Part shown: positions 34,011 through 41,640 of the stretch, one piece after another
Layout of the letters: every line of letters begins with the position of its first letter
Position numbering within the stretch: the stretch's first letter is position 1
Assembly: GCF_046097105.1 (NCBI RefSeq)
Contig: NZ_CP175562.1
Coordinates: 930,001 to 994,000 of the forward strand
Length of the DNA: 64,000 bases
Direction of reading: 5' to 3'
Source: Natroniella sp046097105
GTDB lineage: Bacteria; Bacillota; Halanaerobiia; Halobacteroidales; Halobacteroidaceae
The notes under the pieces: model-generated
The model's database searches: none
The model's input: the letters and a program-made list of their open reading frames with translations, nothing else
What the model was told of the DNA's origin: nothing
Translations under genes and position numbers: made by a program

Positions 34011-36587
34011 ATTACAGAAAAATCACAAATTGAAGAAAATATTTCTAATCTAATCGATAGAGCTAAAAAAGCAGAAGCTCAATTAGCAACGATGAATCAA
34101 GGTGAGATTGATAAGATAGTACGTCATATGGCTCTAGCAGGTCTTGAAGATCATATGAGATTAGCTAAATTATCTGTTGAAGATACTGGTATGGGACTTT
34201 ATGAAGATAAAATAGTTAAAAATATATATTCAGTTGAAAATATTTATAATAATCTCAAAGATAAAAAGACGATAGGAGTAATCAAGAAAAATCGAGAAGA
34301 AAAGTTAATTGAAATAGCTGAACCGGTGGGGATTATTACCGCCTTAGTTCCAATGACAAATCCTACTTCAACAACCATCTATAAAATATTAATTGCTCTT
34401 AAAGCAGGTAATCCAATTATCTTCAGTTTTCATCCTAAAGCTCAACTCTGTTGTGTAGAAGCTGCAAAGACTTTATTACAAGCAGCAATAAATGCTGGGG
34501 CTCCAAGGGGTTGTATTCAATGGATTGATCCTCCTTCTATTGAAGTAGCTAACAAGTTAATGAGTCATAGTGATGTAAGTTTGGTTTTAGCAACCGGTGG
34601 AACTAAGATGGTTAAAGCAGCTTATAGTTCGGGCACTCCTGCTATTGGTGTTGGCCCAGGCAATGTTCCTGCTTATCTGGAACAAAGTTGTGATTTAAAG
34701 CAAGCAGTTAATGATATTGTAATGAGTAAAACCTTCGATTATGGAACTGTCTGTGCTTCTGAACAGACTTTAATAGTAGATCAAAAAATATTGGCTGAAA
34801 CTAAAGAGAGATTAGAAGAGCATCATGCTTATATCATGACCCTAAAAGAAAGTAAGAAATTAGAACAGATAGCTATTGATCCTAAAACTCATGCTATGAA
34901 TCCAGATATAGTAGGAAAGAGTGCTACTGATATTGCTCAAATGGCTGATATTGAAGTTCCCTCTAATACTACTCTATTAGTAGCTCCATTGGAAGGAGTT
35001 GGCCCTGATTACCCTCTTTCTCGAGAAAAGTTAAGTCCCATTCTTGGTTTGATGGGAGTAGAAGATTATAAAGAAGGTATCAAGCAAGCAGTTGCTGTCA
35101 CTGAATTTGAAGGTTTAGGTCATACGGCAGCTATTCATTCTAAAGATCAACAAATAATCGATCAATTTAGTGATAAGTTACAAGCAGGTAGGTTATTGAT
35201 CAATACCCCTACTACCTTTGGGGCAATTGGAGATCTTTATAATCACCTAACTCCTTCATTAACATTAGGTTGTGGAACTTATGGGGGTAACTCAACTACA
35301 GATAATGTCAGTGTGGAACATCTATATAATATCAAGCGTATTACAGCTCGAAAAAGAGAAAGAAAATGGCTTAAGATACCACCAGAGATCTATTTTGAAC
35401 CAAACTCCTTACTCCATTTACGTAAATTAGAAGGAGATAAAGCTGTGATTATTACTGATCAAGTAATGAAGGATTTAGGTTATGTTGAAAAGGTTGTTGA
35501 ACATTTAAAGAAAGCTGAAATAGATTGTAAAGTTTTCAGTGCTGTGGAACCTGACCCTTCGGTAGAAACAGTTTTAACAGGAACAGAATTTGTTAAAGAT
35601 TTCGCAGCTGATTTAATTATTGCTCTTGGTGGCGGATCTCCTATGGATGCAGCTAAAGGAATTTGGCTTTTTTATGAAAATCCTGAACTTCGTTTTGAAA
35701 ACTTAAGGTTACGTTTTACTGATATTAAAAAACGTACTTATCAATTTCCTAAGTCAGGACAAAAAGCTAAGTTAATTGCAATTCCAACTACAAGTGGTTC
35801 AGGCTCTGAGGTGACCTCCTTTACTGTAATTACTGACAAAGAAAATAATATCAAGTATCCTTTAGTTTCTTATGAATTGACTCCTAATATAGCAATTATT
35901 GATTCCGAGCTAACTATGACTTTACCTCCTCAAGTAACTGCTCATACTGGATTAGATGTCTTAACTCATGCAATTGAAGGATATGTCTCTATTCTAGCTT
36001 CTGATTATACAGATCCATTAGCACTAAAAGCAATTAAGTTGGTCTTTGATTATCTACCTCAAGCTTATCAGAAGGGCCAACATAATCAGCTAGCTAGAGA
36101 AAAGATGCATAATGCATCTTGTATTGCAGGAATAGTTTTTACTAATTCATTTTTGGGTATCAATCATAGTTTGGCTCATATTTTAGGAGGGAAATTTAGG
36201 ATTCCTCATGGTTTAGCAAATGCTATTTTATTACCTCATGTTATTAAATATAATTCACAAATGCCAACTAAAATAGCTCATTATCCTAATTATTCTTATC
36301 CGCAAGCTACTAAAAAATATAAAAAAATTGCTAAGTGGGTAGGGTTAGATTTTACTGAAGAAAATGAAATTAAAAGTTTAATTAATGCTATCAAGGATCT
36401 AATGAAAAACTTAAATGTACCTTTAAGCTTAGCAGAAGCAGGCATTGAAGAAGAAGAGTTTCAAGATGAATTAGAAGAAATGGCAACCATTGCTTATAGC
36501 GATCAATCGACAGGTGCTAATCCAAGGCGGCCTTTAATCTCAGAACTAATAGAGATCTATAAACAGGCCTATCAAGGGTTAAACTAA
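34011..36587 (+). CDS. adhE: Bifunctional aldehyde-alcohol dehydrogenase AdhE
   Basis: Reduces acetyl-CoA to acetaldehyde and then ethanol. 858 aa from ATT 34011: N-terminal aldehyde dehydrogenase (about 1-440, with GVGPGNVPAYLEQSCD, catalytic Cys in FDYGTVCASEQ), linker, then iron-dependent alcohol dehydrogenase (about 465-858, GGGSPMDAAKGI, IPTTSGSGSEVTSF, HGLANAILLPHVI). Starting at ATG 34092 would remove 27 residues (TEKSQIEENISNLIDRAKKA onward) that align with the usual AdhE N-terminus, and no ribosome site precedes it. ATT 34011 is 6 bases after AGGAGGAG, with a TAG just upstream. A DUF1450 gene follows by about 20 bases. Confidence 0.95.
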   Translation: MTEKSQIEENISNLIDRAKKAEAQLATMNQGEIDKIVRHMALAGLEDHMRLAKLSVEDTGMGLYEDKIVKNIYSVENIYNNLKDKKTIGVIKKNREEKLIEIAEPVGIITALVPMTNPTSTTIYKILIALKAGNPIIFSFHPKAQLCCVEAAKTLLQAAINAGAPRGCIQWIDPPSIEVANKLMSHSDVSLVLATGGTKMVKAAYSSGTPAIGVGPGNVPAYLEQSCDLKQAVNDIVMSKTFDYGTVCASEQTLIVDQKILAETKERLEEHHAYIMTLKESKKLEQIAIDPKTHAMNPDIVGKSATDIAQMADIEVPSNTTLLVAPLEGVGPDYPLSREKLSPILGLMGVEDYKEGIKQAVAVTEFEGLGHTAAIHSKDQQIIDQFSDKLQAGRLLINTPTTFGAIGDLYNHLTPSLTLGCGTYGGNSTTDNVSVEHLYNIKRITARKRERKWLKIPPEIYFEPNSLLHLRKLEGDKAVIITDQVMKDLGYVEKVVEHLKKAEIDCKVFSAVEPDPSVETVLTGTEFVKDFAADLIIALGGGSPMDAAKGIWLFYENPELRFENLRLRFTDIKKRTYQFPKSGQKAKLIAIPTTSGSGSEVTSFTVITDKENNIKYPLVSYELTPNIAIIDSELTMTLPPQVTAHTGLDVLTHAIEGYVSILASDYTDPLALKAIKLVFDYLPQAYQKGQHNQLAREKMHNASCIAGIVFTNSFLGINHSLAHILGGKFRIPHGLANAILLPHVIKYNSQMPTKIAHYPNYSYPQATKKYKKIAKWVGLDFTEENEIKSLINAIKDLMKNLNVPLSLAEAGIEEEEFQDELEEMATIAYSDQSTGANPRRPLISELIEIYKQAYQGLN

Positions 36588-36608
36588 TTTATACAAGGAG
36601 TGAGATCA

Positions 36609-36845
36609 ATGAGAAAAATTCAATTTTGTGAGAATAACTTTTCAACTGGTAGTGGTCAAATAGCGGAAAAGATTCAACGTGAAATAGATGATCTTCAATT
36701 AGAAGTAAAAGCTTGCTTAGGTCTATGTGCTGATTGTGCAGTTGGCCCTTTTGCTTTGCTTGATGGTGATTTAATTCAAGCTGCAAGTTCTGATGAACTT
36801 CATAAAAAGCTTCTTAAAGAATTAGAGCCTACTACTGTCAAATAA
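36609..36845 (+). CDS. DUF1450 (YuzB-like) protein
   Basis: 78 aa. Begins MRKIQFCENNFSTGSG and has the family motif KACLGLCADCAVGPFALLDG; thioredoxin-like small Cys protein. ATG 36609 is favoured over GTG 36600 by spacing to AAGGAG. Follows adhE closely and likely shares its transcript. Role unknown; redox sensing or Fe-S handling is inference. Confidence 0.8.
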   Translation: MRKIQFCENNFSTGSGQIAEKIQREIDDLQLEVKACLGLCADCAVGPFALLDGDLIQAASSDELHKKLLKELEPTTVK

Positions 36846-36879
36846 TAGCCATCAACAAGGAATAGGAGGAATTAAGATT

Positions 36880-37437
36880 ATGAAAGCAATAACCTTGTTA
36901 ATTGAAGAGCATAATAATATTAAGCGTGTTTTAAAAATCATCAGAAAACTATGCCTCAAAATATTAAATCAAGATTTAATAGATTATGAAAGCTTTTATG
37001 ATGCTATCAAGTTTGTTCGAAATTATGCTGATCAGCATCACCATAATAAAGAAGAAGAAATTCTATTTGAAAGGATGAAACAAGAATTAGATCAAGATCT
37101 GATTACTGATCCTATTATGGGAATGTTTTCTGAACATGATTTAGGTAGACTTTTTATCAGCAATTTAGAAAAAGCTTTAATTGATGTAAAAGACGGCAAT
37201 GATGATGCTAAAGTTGATATTATTGCTAATGCGATTTCTTATACAGATTTACTCTATCGTCATATAGATAAAGAAGATAATGCTATTTATACTTTCGCAG
37301 AAAAAAACCTCCCCCAAGAGATTCTTGCAGAAGTTGAAAAAGAATGCGAAAAAGTTGAAAAGAAAGCTTACAAAAAAGATTTACAACAAAACTATATTGA
37401 GTTAATTGATAAATTAGAAAAAAGACTTGAAAGTTAG
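36880..37437 (+). CDS. Hemerythrin-domain protein
   Basis: 185 aa, four-helix hemerythrin fold binding a di-iron site: IEEHNNIKRVLKII (first His), YADQHHHNKEEEILFERM (HxxxE), SEHDLGR and YRHIDKEDNAIY. It may store or sense O2 or NO in an anaerobe. It is downstream of adhE/DUF1450 and convergent with a Crp/Fnr gene. Ribosome site GGAGGAATTAAG before ATG. The C-terminus is Lys/Glu-rich coiled coil. Confidence 0.9.
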   Translation: MKAITLLIEEHNNIKRVLKIIRKLCLKILNQDLIDYESFYDAIKFVRNYADQHHHNKEEEILFERMKQELDQDLITDPIMGMFSEHDLGRLFISNLEKALIDVKDGNDDAKVDIIANAISYTDLLYRHIDKEDNAIYTFAEKNLPQEILAEVEKECEKVEKKAYKKDLQQNYIELIDKLEKRLES

Positions 37438-37460
37438 TTTAAACTTTCAAGTCTTTTTTC
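37417..37460. terminator. Bidirectional terminator
   Basis: Stem of about 17 bp (AAAAGACTTGAAAGTT and complement) with T6, overlapping the hemerythrin gene end, facing the Crp/Fnr gene. Confidence 0.9.
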
Positions 37461-37468
37461 TAATTGTT

Positions 37469-38143
37469 TTAAATAAATTCTTTTAACCCTTTTAAATTTG
37501 TAATAATAATCTTTTGTCTTGAAGTAAAAATTAATTTTTCAGCTTTAAATTTATTGAGTACTCTAGATACTGTCTCACGTGAGGTTCCGATCATATTAGC
37601 CAATTCTTGCTGTGTTAATGACAAATTTATTTTTACTTGTTCTTGGTTGGTAATCCCATGCTCTTTTGCTAAATAAACTAAAATACTAGCTGTTCGACTG
37701 GTGGTATCTCTTAATCCTAAGTTTTGAACCATGTTTTGAGCTCTTCTTAATCTTTTACTCATGACTTTAAGTATCTTTAAAGCGATATCTGGGACTTTAT
37801 CTATTAATTGTATCATATCTTTTCTATTAATGATTCCAATTGTTGACTCTTCTAAGACTATTGCTGTAGCAGGATATCTTCCACCATCAAATAAAACGAC
37901 TTCAGCAAACATACTTCCCTGTTTTAAAATATTAAGTATTTGCTCCTCTCCACTTTCTATCATCTTAATCAATTTTACTTTTCCTTCTTGAACTAAAAAT
38001 AAAGCTTCTCCTGGCTCATCTTCAAAAAAAATTATTTCTCCCTCTTTATATTCTTTAGTATGGATAATTTTTTTGATCTCTTTTGCTTCTTCAGATGTTA
38101 ACTCAGAGAAATAGTTATATTCTTGTAATGAAACTTCAGTCAT
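37469..38143 (-). CDS. Crp/Fnr-family transcription regulator
   Basis: 224 aa: cyclic-nucleotide-type sensor domain (about 15-120, GEIIFFEDEPGEALFLVQEG), dimer helix (about 120-145) and winged HTH (about 150-215, LTQQELANMIGTSRETVSRV). It has no N-terminal Cys cluster, so it is not an FNR-type Fe-S sensor; heme (CooA/DNR-like) or small-ligand sensing is possible. Its neighbours (hemerythrin, DUF1858, sulfite-reductase-like protein) suggest redox or nitrosative stress. AAGGAGGG precedes ATG. Confidence 0.9.
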   Translation of the reverse strand: MTEVSLQEYNYFSELTSEEAKEIKKIIHTKEYKEGEIIFFEDEPGEALFLVQEGKVKLIKMIESGEEQILNILKQGSMFAEVVLFDGGRYPATAIVLEESTIGIINRKDMIQLIDKVPDIALKILKVMSKRLRRAQNMVQNLGLRDTTSRTASILVYLAKEHGITNQEQVKINLSLTQQELANMIGTSRETVSRVLNKFKAEKLIFTSRQKIIITNLKGLKEFI

Positions 38144-38177
38144 TTAATTCCCTCCTTTTTTTATTATTATATCATAA

Positions 38178-38200
38178 AAAACCCCTTTTTCAGGGGTTTA
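38178..38200 (-). terminator. Terminator of the DUF1858 gene
   Basis: Stem AAACCCC/GGGGTTT on the minus strand followed by a T-run (TTTTTTATGA). Confidence 0.85.
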
Positions 38201-38216
38201 AGTCAATAATTATTGG

Positions 38217-38414
38217 TTATTTGGTTACTTTTTCATTTAAAGCTGATATTAACTCTTCTAAATCAATTCCGTGAACTTGAGCAGCTTGTTCAATTGATTC
38301 TCCTGTGGCAGTTGGACAGCCTAAACAATGCATTCCAAAGCTTTGGAAAACATCACTTGTTTCTGGATGTTTTTGTAGCACTTTGGAGATGATTTCATCT
38401 TTTTTGATCTTCAT
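38217..38414 (-). CDS. DUF1858 (hybrid-cluster-associated) protein
   Basis: 65 aa. MKIKKDEIISKVLQKHPETS and GMHCLGCPTATGESIEQAA show the CxxC motif of the DUF1858 'hybrid cluster protein-associated redox disulfide' family. It may pass electrons to or bind Fe-S proteins. It lies upstream of the Crp/Fnr gene with its own terminator. AGGAGGC before ATG. Confidence 0.9.
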   Translation of the reverse strand: MKIKKDEIISKVLQKHPETSDVFQSFGMHCLGCPTATGESIEQAAQVHGIDLEELISALNEKVTK

Positions 38415-38542
38415 ATTTAATAGCCTCCTTTTGCAGTTTAAATACTATATATTAATTATAATATCTCTCATTTAGTAAAATCATATTATAATTATAAACT
38501 GGTAATATTTTTTAAGTTTTTATTAATACCTATCTAATTTTC

Positions 38543-39160
38543 TTAAAACCTTTTAAAGGGTTCAATTTCTTTTCTAGATAGTAAAATCCCTAACTTGGTA
38601 TACTCTTCTAGTTGGTTTAAATACCATTTTAAGCTATCTTCTATCAATAAGATTAAATCTTTTTTCGTTATAATATCTGAGTGTATCTTTTGAGCAAATC
38701 TAGGATGTCGACCTAGTTTCCCTCCAAGTAATAATTGATAGCCTTGTTTTTTTTCTTTTAAAGCCTCTACTGGACAGACTGATTCGCATTGTCCACACTG
38801 AAGACATTTCTCTAAAATAATTTGTTGGTTAATCAGATTAATAGCCTCTTCTTTACACGTCTCTATACATCTTTTACAATAGATACATTTATTTGTTATA
38901 AATTCAATCTTTTTATTAGCTATAATTCCAATATCTTTAATTTGAGGTTTAGTGCAACCATTTGGACAAGCTGCAATGTTAATTTTAAATAGATGATGAT
39001 GCCTTTGCGGGCCAACAATTGTAGCTGCTAATTCATTTGTAAAGTTAAGTTTATGTAGTATTTTTATAATTTTTTCTTTTAAATTTTTAAGGTTAGCTAA
39101 TGCATTAGAGCAATTGCCTTCCAAACCGCGACAACAATTAATTTGATAGAGTTCTTCCAT
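38543..39160 (-). CDS. Sulfite/nitrite-reductase-like Fe-S protein with two ferredoxin clusters
   Basis: 205 aa. N-terminal part of a nitrite/sulfite reductase 4Fe-4S domain (CCRGLEGNC, about 9-17, and AACPNGCTKPQIKDIG, about 76-91, the siroheme-cluster Cys set), followed by two ferredoxin clusters CIYCKRCIETCKEEA and CLQCGQCESVCPVEAL. The catalytic siroheme half is small, so it resembles AsrC-like or electron-transfer sulfite reductase proteins rather than a complete enzyme. A G-rich ribosome site precedes ATG. Confidence 0.8.
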   Translation of the reverse strand: MEELYQINCCRGLEGNCSNALANLKNLKEKIIKILHKLNFTNELAATIVGPQRHHHLFKINIAACPNGCTKPQIKDIGIIANKKIEFITNKCIYCKRCIETCKEEAINLINQQIILEKCLQCGQCESVCPVEALKEKKQGYQLLLGGKLGRHPRFAQKIHSDIITKKDLILLIEDSLKWYLNQLEEYTKLGILLSRKEIEPFKRF

Positions 39161-39299
39161 TTTATCCCCCCTTTTTAATGGTCAGTTATTATACTACTAC
39201 TTTTTCTCTTTTGATTATAACGAATAATAAACTTCTTTTATATGATTAAAATCACATTTTTACTTTTTTATTTCAAAATTTAAATTTAAAATAATTAAA

Positions 39300-39328
39300 G
39301 AGAAGGAGTTAGTTGATCAACTCCTTCC
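39300..39328 (-). terminator. Terminator
   Basis: Stem GAAGGAGTT/AACTCCTTC, 8-base loop, 3' of the 21-aa YjcZ-like gene. Confidence 0.7.
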
Positions 39329-39340
39329 CCTTAATTATTA

Positions 39341-39406
39341 TTAAATACCCAGTAATAATAAAATCAAGATTAAAAAGACCATGTATATTTCATAATGGTG
39401 AGGCAT
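39341..39406 (-). CDS. YjcZ-like sporulation micro-protein (21 aa)
   Basis: MPHHYEIYMVFLILILLLLG I: a very short protein with one hydrophobic helix, matching the YjcZ/YjcM-type family (short head, then FxLILxLLLxIG) of spore-formers. The ribosome site AAAGGAAG lies about 10 bases before ATG. A paralogue lies 70 bases upstream. Confidence 0.65.
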   Translation of the reverse strand: MPHHYEIYMVFLILILLLLGI

Positions 39407-39478
39407 CTTTTGTCTTCCTTTCTTTTAATCTGCTTAACCATAGGAGCTATGTGAGTATATTGATATTTGTTGCTTAAT

Positions 39479-39577
39479 TTAATACATGCCTATTACTAAC
39501 AAGATCAAGATTAAAAAGAGTACAAATGCAAATTCATCACCAATAATAGGTCTTCTTCTTCTTTGAGTTTCAGACAC
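39479..39577 (-). CDS. YjcZ-like sporulation micro-protein (32 aa)
   Basis: Begins MSETQRRRRPIIGDEFAF then a helix VLFLILILLVIGMY. Start is GTG with the perfect site AAGGAGGGAAA upstream. It shares the FLILILL(L/V)(L/I)G end with the neighbouring 21-aa protein. The YjcZ assignment is by pattern; the family is linked to sporulation. Confidence 0.7.
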   Translation of the reverse strand: MSETQRRRRPIIGDEFAFVLFLILILLVIGMY

Positions 39578-39648
39578 GTTCTTTCCCTCCTTTTTTTATA
39601 AATTCATTATAATATATGTAATAATTCTTAATAGTGTTAGTAAAAATT

Positions 39649-40704
39649 TTATTTGTCTATTAAATCGCCAACACCTACAAATTCTATTCCTCTTTCATCT
39701 AATTTAGGTAATAATTTTTTTAATATATCTAAAGTTTTTATTCCACCCTGCGGGCCAACGTGTCCAATTCCTATTGCTTCTCCTTCTTTAATTGCCATAC
39801 CTACTAAAGTTAACATTGCTTTTTCTATATGTTCATTGTCTGATTGTAAGTCTAAAAAGAGATCCCTTTTTATCACTGGAATATCTAATTTATCTCCTAT
39901 CTCTCCAATTACTGACTTGGGACTGGTTCGACTATCTATTGCTATCAAGCCATTGGCTTTAGCAACTTCTAATACTGCCTTGATAACCCTTTTATCAGCA
40001 GTAGCTTTAGAACCAGTATGATTGTTAAAACCAATTGCTTGAGGAATATCTATAATTGCTTCTTCCATTCTTTTCTTTATTTCTTTAGTTGATAAGGTTG
40101 TCATAATTGGCTTTGGTCCTAACCAACTTCGTTTGCCGTTGTTTGGTTCCATCGGTAGATGAATAATTACATCAAATCCAGCTTCTTTTGCTTCTTTTGC
40201 TTCTTGTTGTGATCTTTTCTCAAAAGGCATAATAGCAACTGTTATTTTTTGTTCTAAATTAAGCATCCCTTCTGTTCCTTCCGCTCTATTTCCAAAATCA
40301 TCAATGATAATTGCTATTCGAGCTGCTTGATGGCGTAGTTTAATTGGTTTTTTTAAATTTAAATAAGGAGATAGTTTTTTTCTTTCTCCTTCAATTAAAA
40401 ATTGAGCATATTCTAGCTTTGGTAAATCTGCTAGTGTAGTCAGTAAAGACTCAATCAGAAAAAATTGTTCCATTATATCAAAACTTTCAACTTTAGTTAC
40501 TAAATCAAGATAAAGTACTCCTTTTTGATAACCTATATTTTTTATTAGTTTATCTTCCTTAATATTATCTTTTATTGTTTCAACTAATAATTTATCTACC
40601 TCTTTATCAGGTATAGTTATATGGTTTAAAAAAATTAGGACTAAACAAAAAGATAAAAATATAAACAAATATTTAAAATACTTTCTTTTAATGATCAAAA
40701 TCAT
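39649..40704 (-). CDS. Divergent polysaccharide deacetylase (YibQ-like)
   Basis: 351 aa. An N-terminal membrane helix (about 9-27), a linker domain (30-120) and the deacetylase fold (about 130-350): ARIAIIIDDFGNRAEGTEGM, VIIHLPMEPNNGKRSWLG, GFNNHTGSKATADKRV and AIDSRTSP follow the DUF610 'divergent polysaccharide deacetylase' pattern. It is often next to murein hydrolases such as EnvC/AmiC; here an amidase gene lies 36 bases upstream on the same strand, which supports joint wall function. Start ATG with weak GGAGTG. Confidence 0.88.
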   Translation of the reverse strand: MILIIKRKYFKYLFIFLSFCLVLIFLNHITIPDKEVDKLLVETIKDNIKEDKLIKNIGYQKGVLYLDLVTKVESFDIMEQFFLIESLLTTLADLPKLEYAQFLIEGERKKLSPYLNLKKPIKLRHQAARIAIIIDDFGNRAEGTEGMLNLEQKITVAIMPFEKRSQQEAKEAKEAGFDVIIHLPMEPNNGKRSWLGPKPIMTTLSTKEIKKRMEEAIIDIPQAIGFNNHTGSKATADKRVIKAVLEVAKANGLIAIDSRTSPKSVIGEIGDKLDIPVIKRDLFLDLQSDNEHIEKAMLTLVGMAIKEGEAIGIGHVGPQGGIKTLDILKKLLPKLDERGIEFVGVGDLIDK

Positions 40705-40740
40705 TTTAGCTTAACACTCCAAACTTTATTTAATTTAAAA

Positions 40741-41475
40741 TTAAAAATTACCTGTCAGAAAACTAAAACTAGAAAAATACTCTTCAATACCTTTGTAAAT
40801 CGCCTTAACCAGTGCTTGTTGATAAGTATCTTGTTGTAGTAATTTTCTATTTAAATAATTAGTGATAAATCCTAATTCAATAATTACTCCTGGTGTCTTT
40901 TTAGCTTTTAAGATATAAAAATCTCTTTGATGTATATGGTGGGTAGGGGGATTAAAGTTGGGGTAATTAATTTGATTGAGATGTTTCTGTAATATTTCTG
41001 CTATTTTTTGGTTTTCTCTATGGCGAGGGTAATATAAAACAGTTGGCCCTTGCATTTCAGGTTGACCAGTTCGAGCATCAATATGTAAACTGATAAATAG
41101 ATCTACCTCTTTTTGGTTAACTATATCTATTCTAGCCATTAGATCACGCTGATGTCTACTTTTTGAATATTGATTAAGATGATCCAAAGCAGTATCTTTA
41201 TCTCTAGTCATAATTACAGTTAGATTATTTTTTGCTTCTAATAAATCTCTTAATTTTAAACCAATCTTTAAGTTAAGATCTTTTTCTAATAAGTTATTAT
41301 AACTGGTTCCTCCGTCTACCCCCCCATGCCCTGGATCAATTGCAATTGTTCTATCAGCAAGTGGATCAGTTTCAATAATTTTTTTTGTTAATTTAAGATT
41401 TTGTAGTGAAAAAAGTAAGATAGAAAAGAGAATTATGGTTAAGTATAATTTTCTTTTTTTAAATATTATAATCAT
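40741..41475 (-). CDS. N-acetylmuramoyl-L-alanine amidase (Amidase_3, CwlD-like)
   Basis: Zinc-dependent wall amidase, 244 aa. Signal-anchor (about 8-24) then catalytic domain: IAIDPGHGGVDGGTSYNNLLE with zinc His and Glu, LFISLHIDARTGQPEMQG with zinc His, and TPGVIIELGFITNYLN with catalytic Glu. CwlD-like enzymes trim peptide stems in spore cortex. Likely operon with the deacetylase gene. A TCATAAGTGAC site lies about 100 bases upstream. Confidence 0.92.
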   Translation of the reverse strand: MIIIFKKRKLYLTIILFSILLFSLQNLKLTKKIIETDPLADRTIAIDPGHGGVDGGTSYNNLLEKDLNLKIGLKLRDLLEAKNNLTVIMTRDKDTALDHLNQYSKSRHQRDLMARIDIVNQKEVDLFISLHIDARTGQPEMQGPTVLYYPRHRENQKIAEILQKHLNQINYPNFNPPTHHIHQRDFYILKAKKTPGVIIELGFITNYLNRKLLQQDTYQQALVKAIYKGIEEYFSSFSFLTGNF

Positions 41476-41578
41476 AATTACACTTCCTTAATTATTTTTT
41501 GGGTACTATTTAATTTTAGAGTATTCAAGGAAGTTTTATATTATAATTGTATAATGTAATTTTATTTGTGATTTTTGT

Positions 41579-41589
41579 TCATAAGTGAC
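41579..41589 (-). promoter_or_regulatory. TCATAAGTGAC element, copy A
   Basis: Site of the near-palindrome shared by four minus-strand genes; about 104 bases before the amidase ATG. Flank TTGTT...AACAA makes a wider dyad shared with copy B. Confidence 0.5.
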
Positions 41590-41614
41590 CATATAACAAC
41601 TGGATATAATTCCA

Positions 41615-41640
41615 AATAGAATAGTTCAAACTATTCTATT
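41615..41640 (-). terminator. Hairpin at the end of the U32 gene
   Basis: Arms AATAGAATAGTT/AACTATTCTATT, very short loop, overlapping the U32 stop region. Confidence 0.65.
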
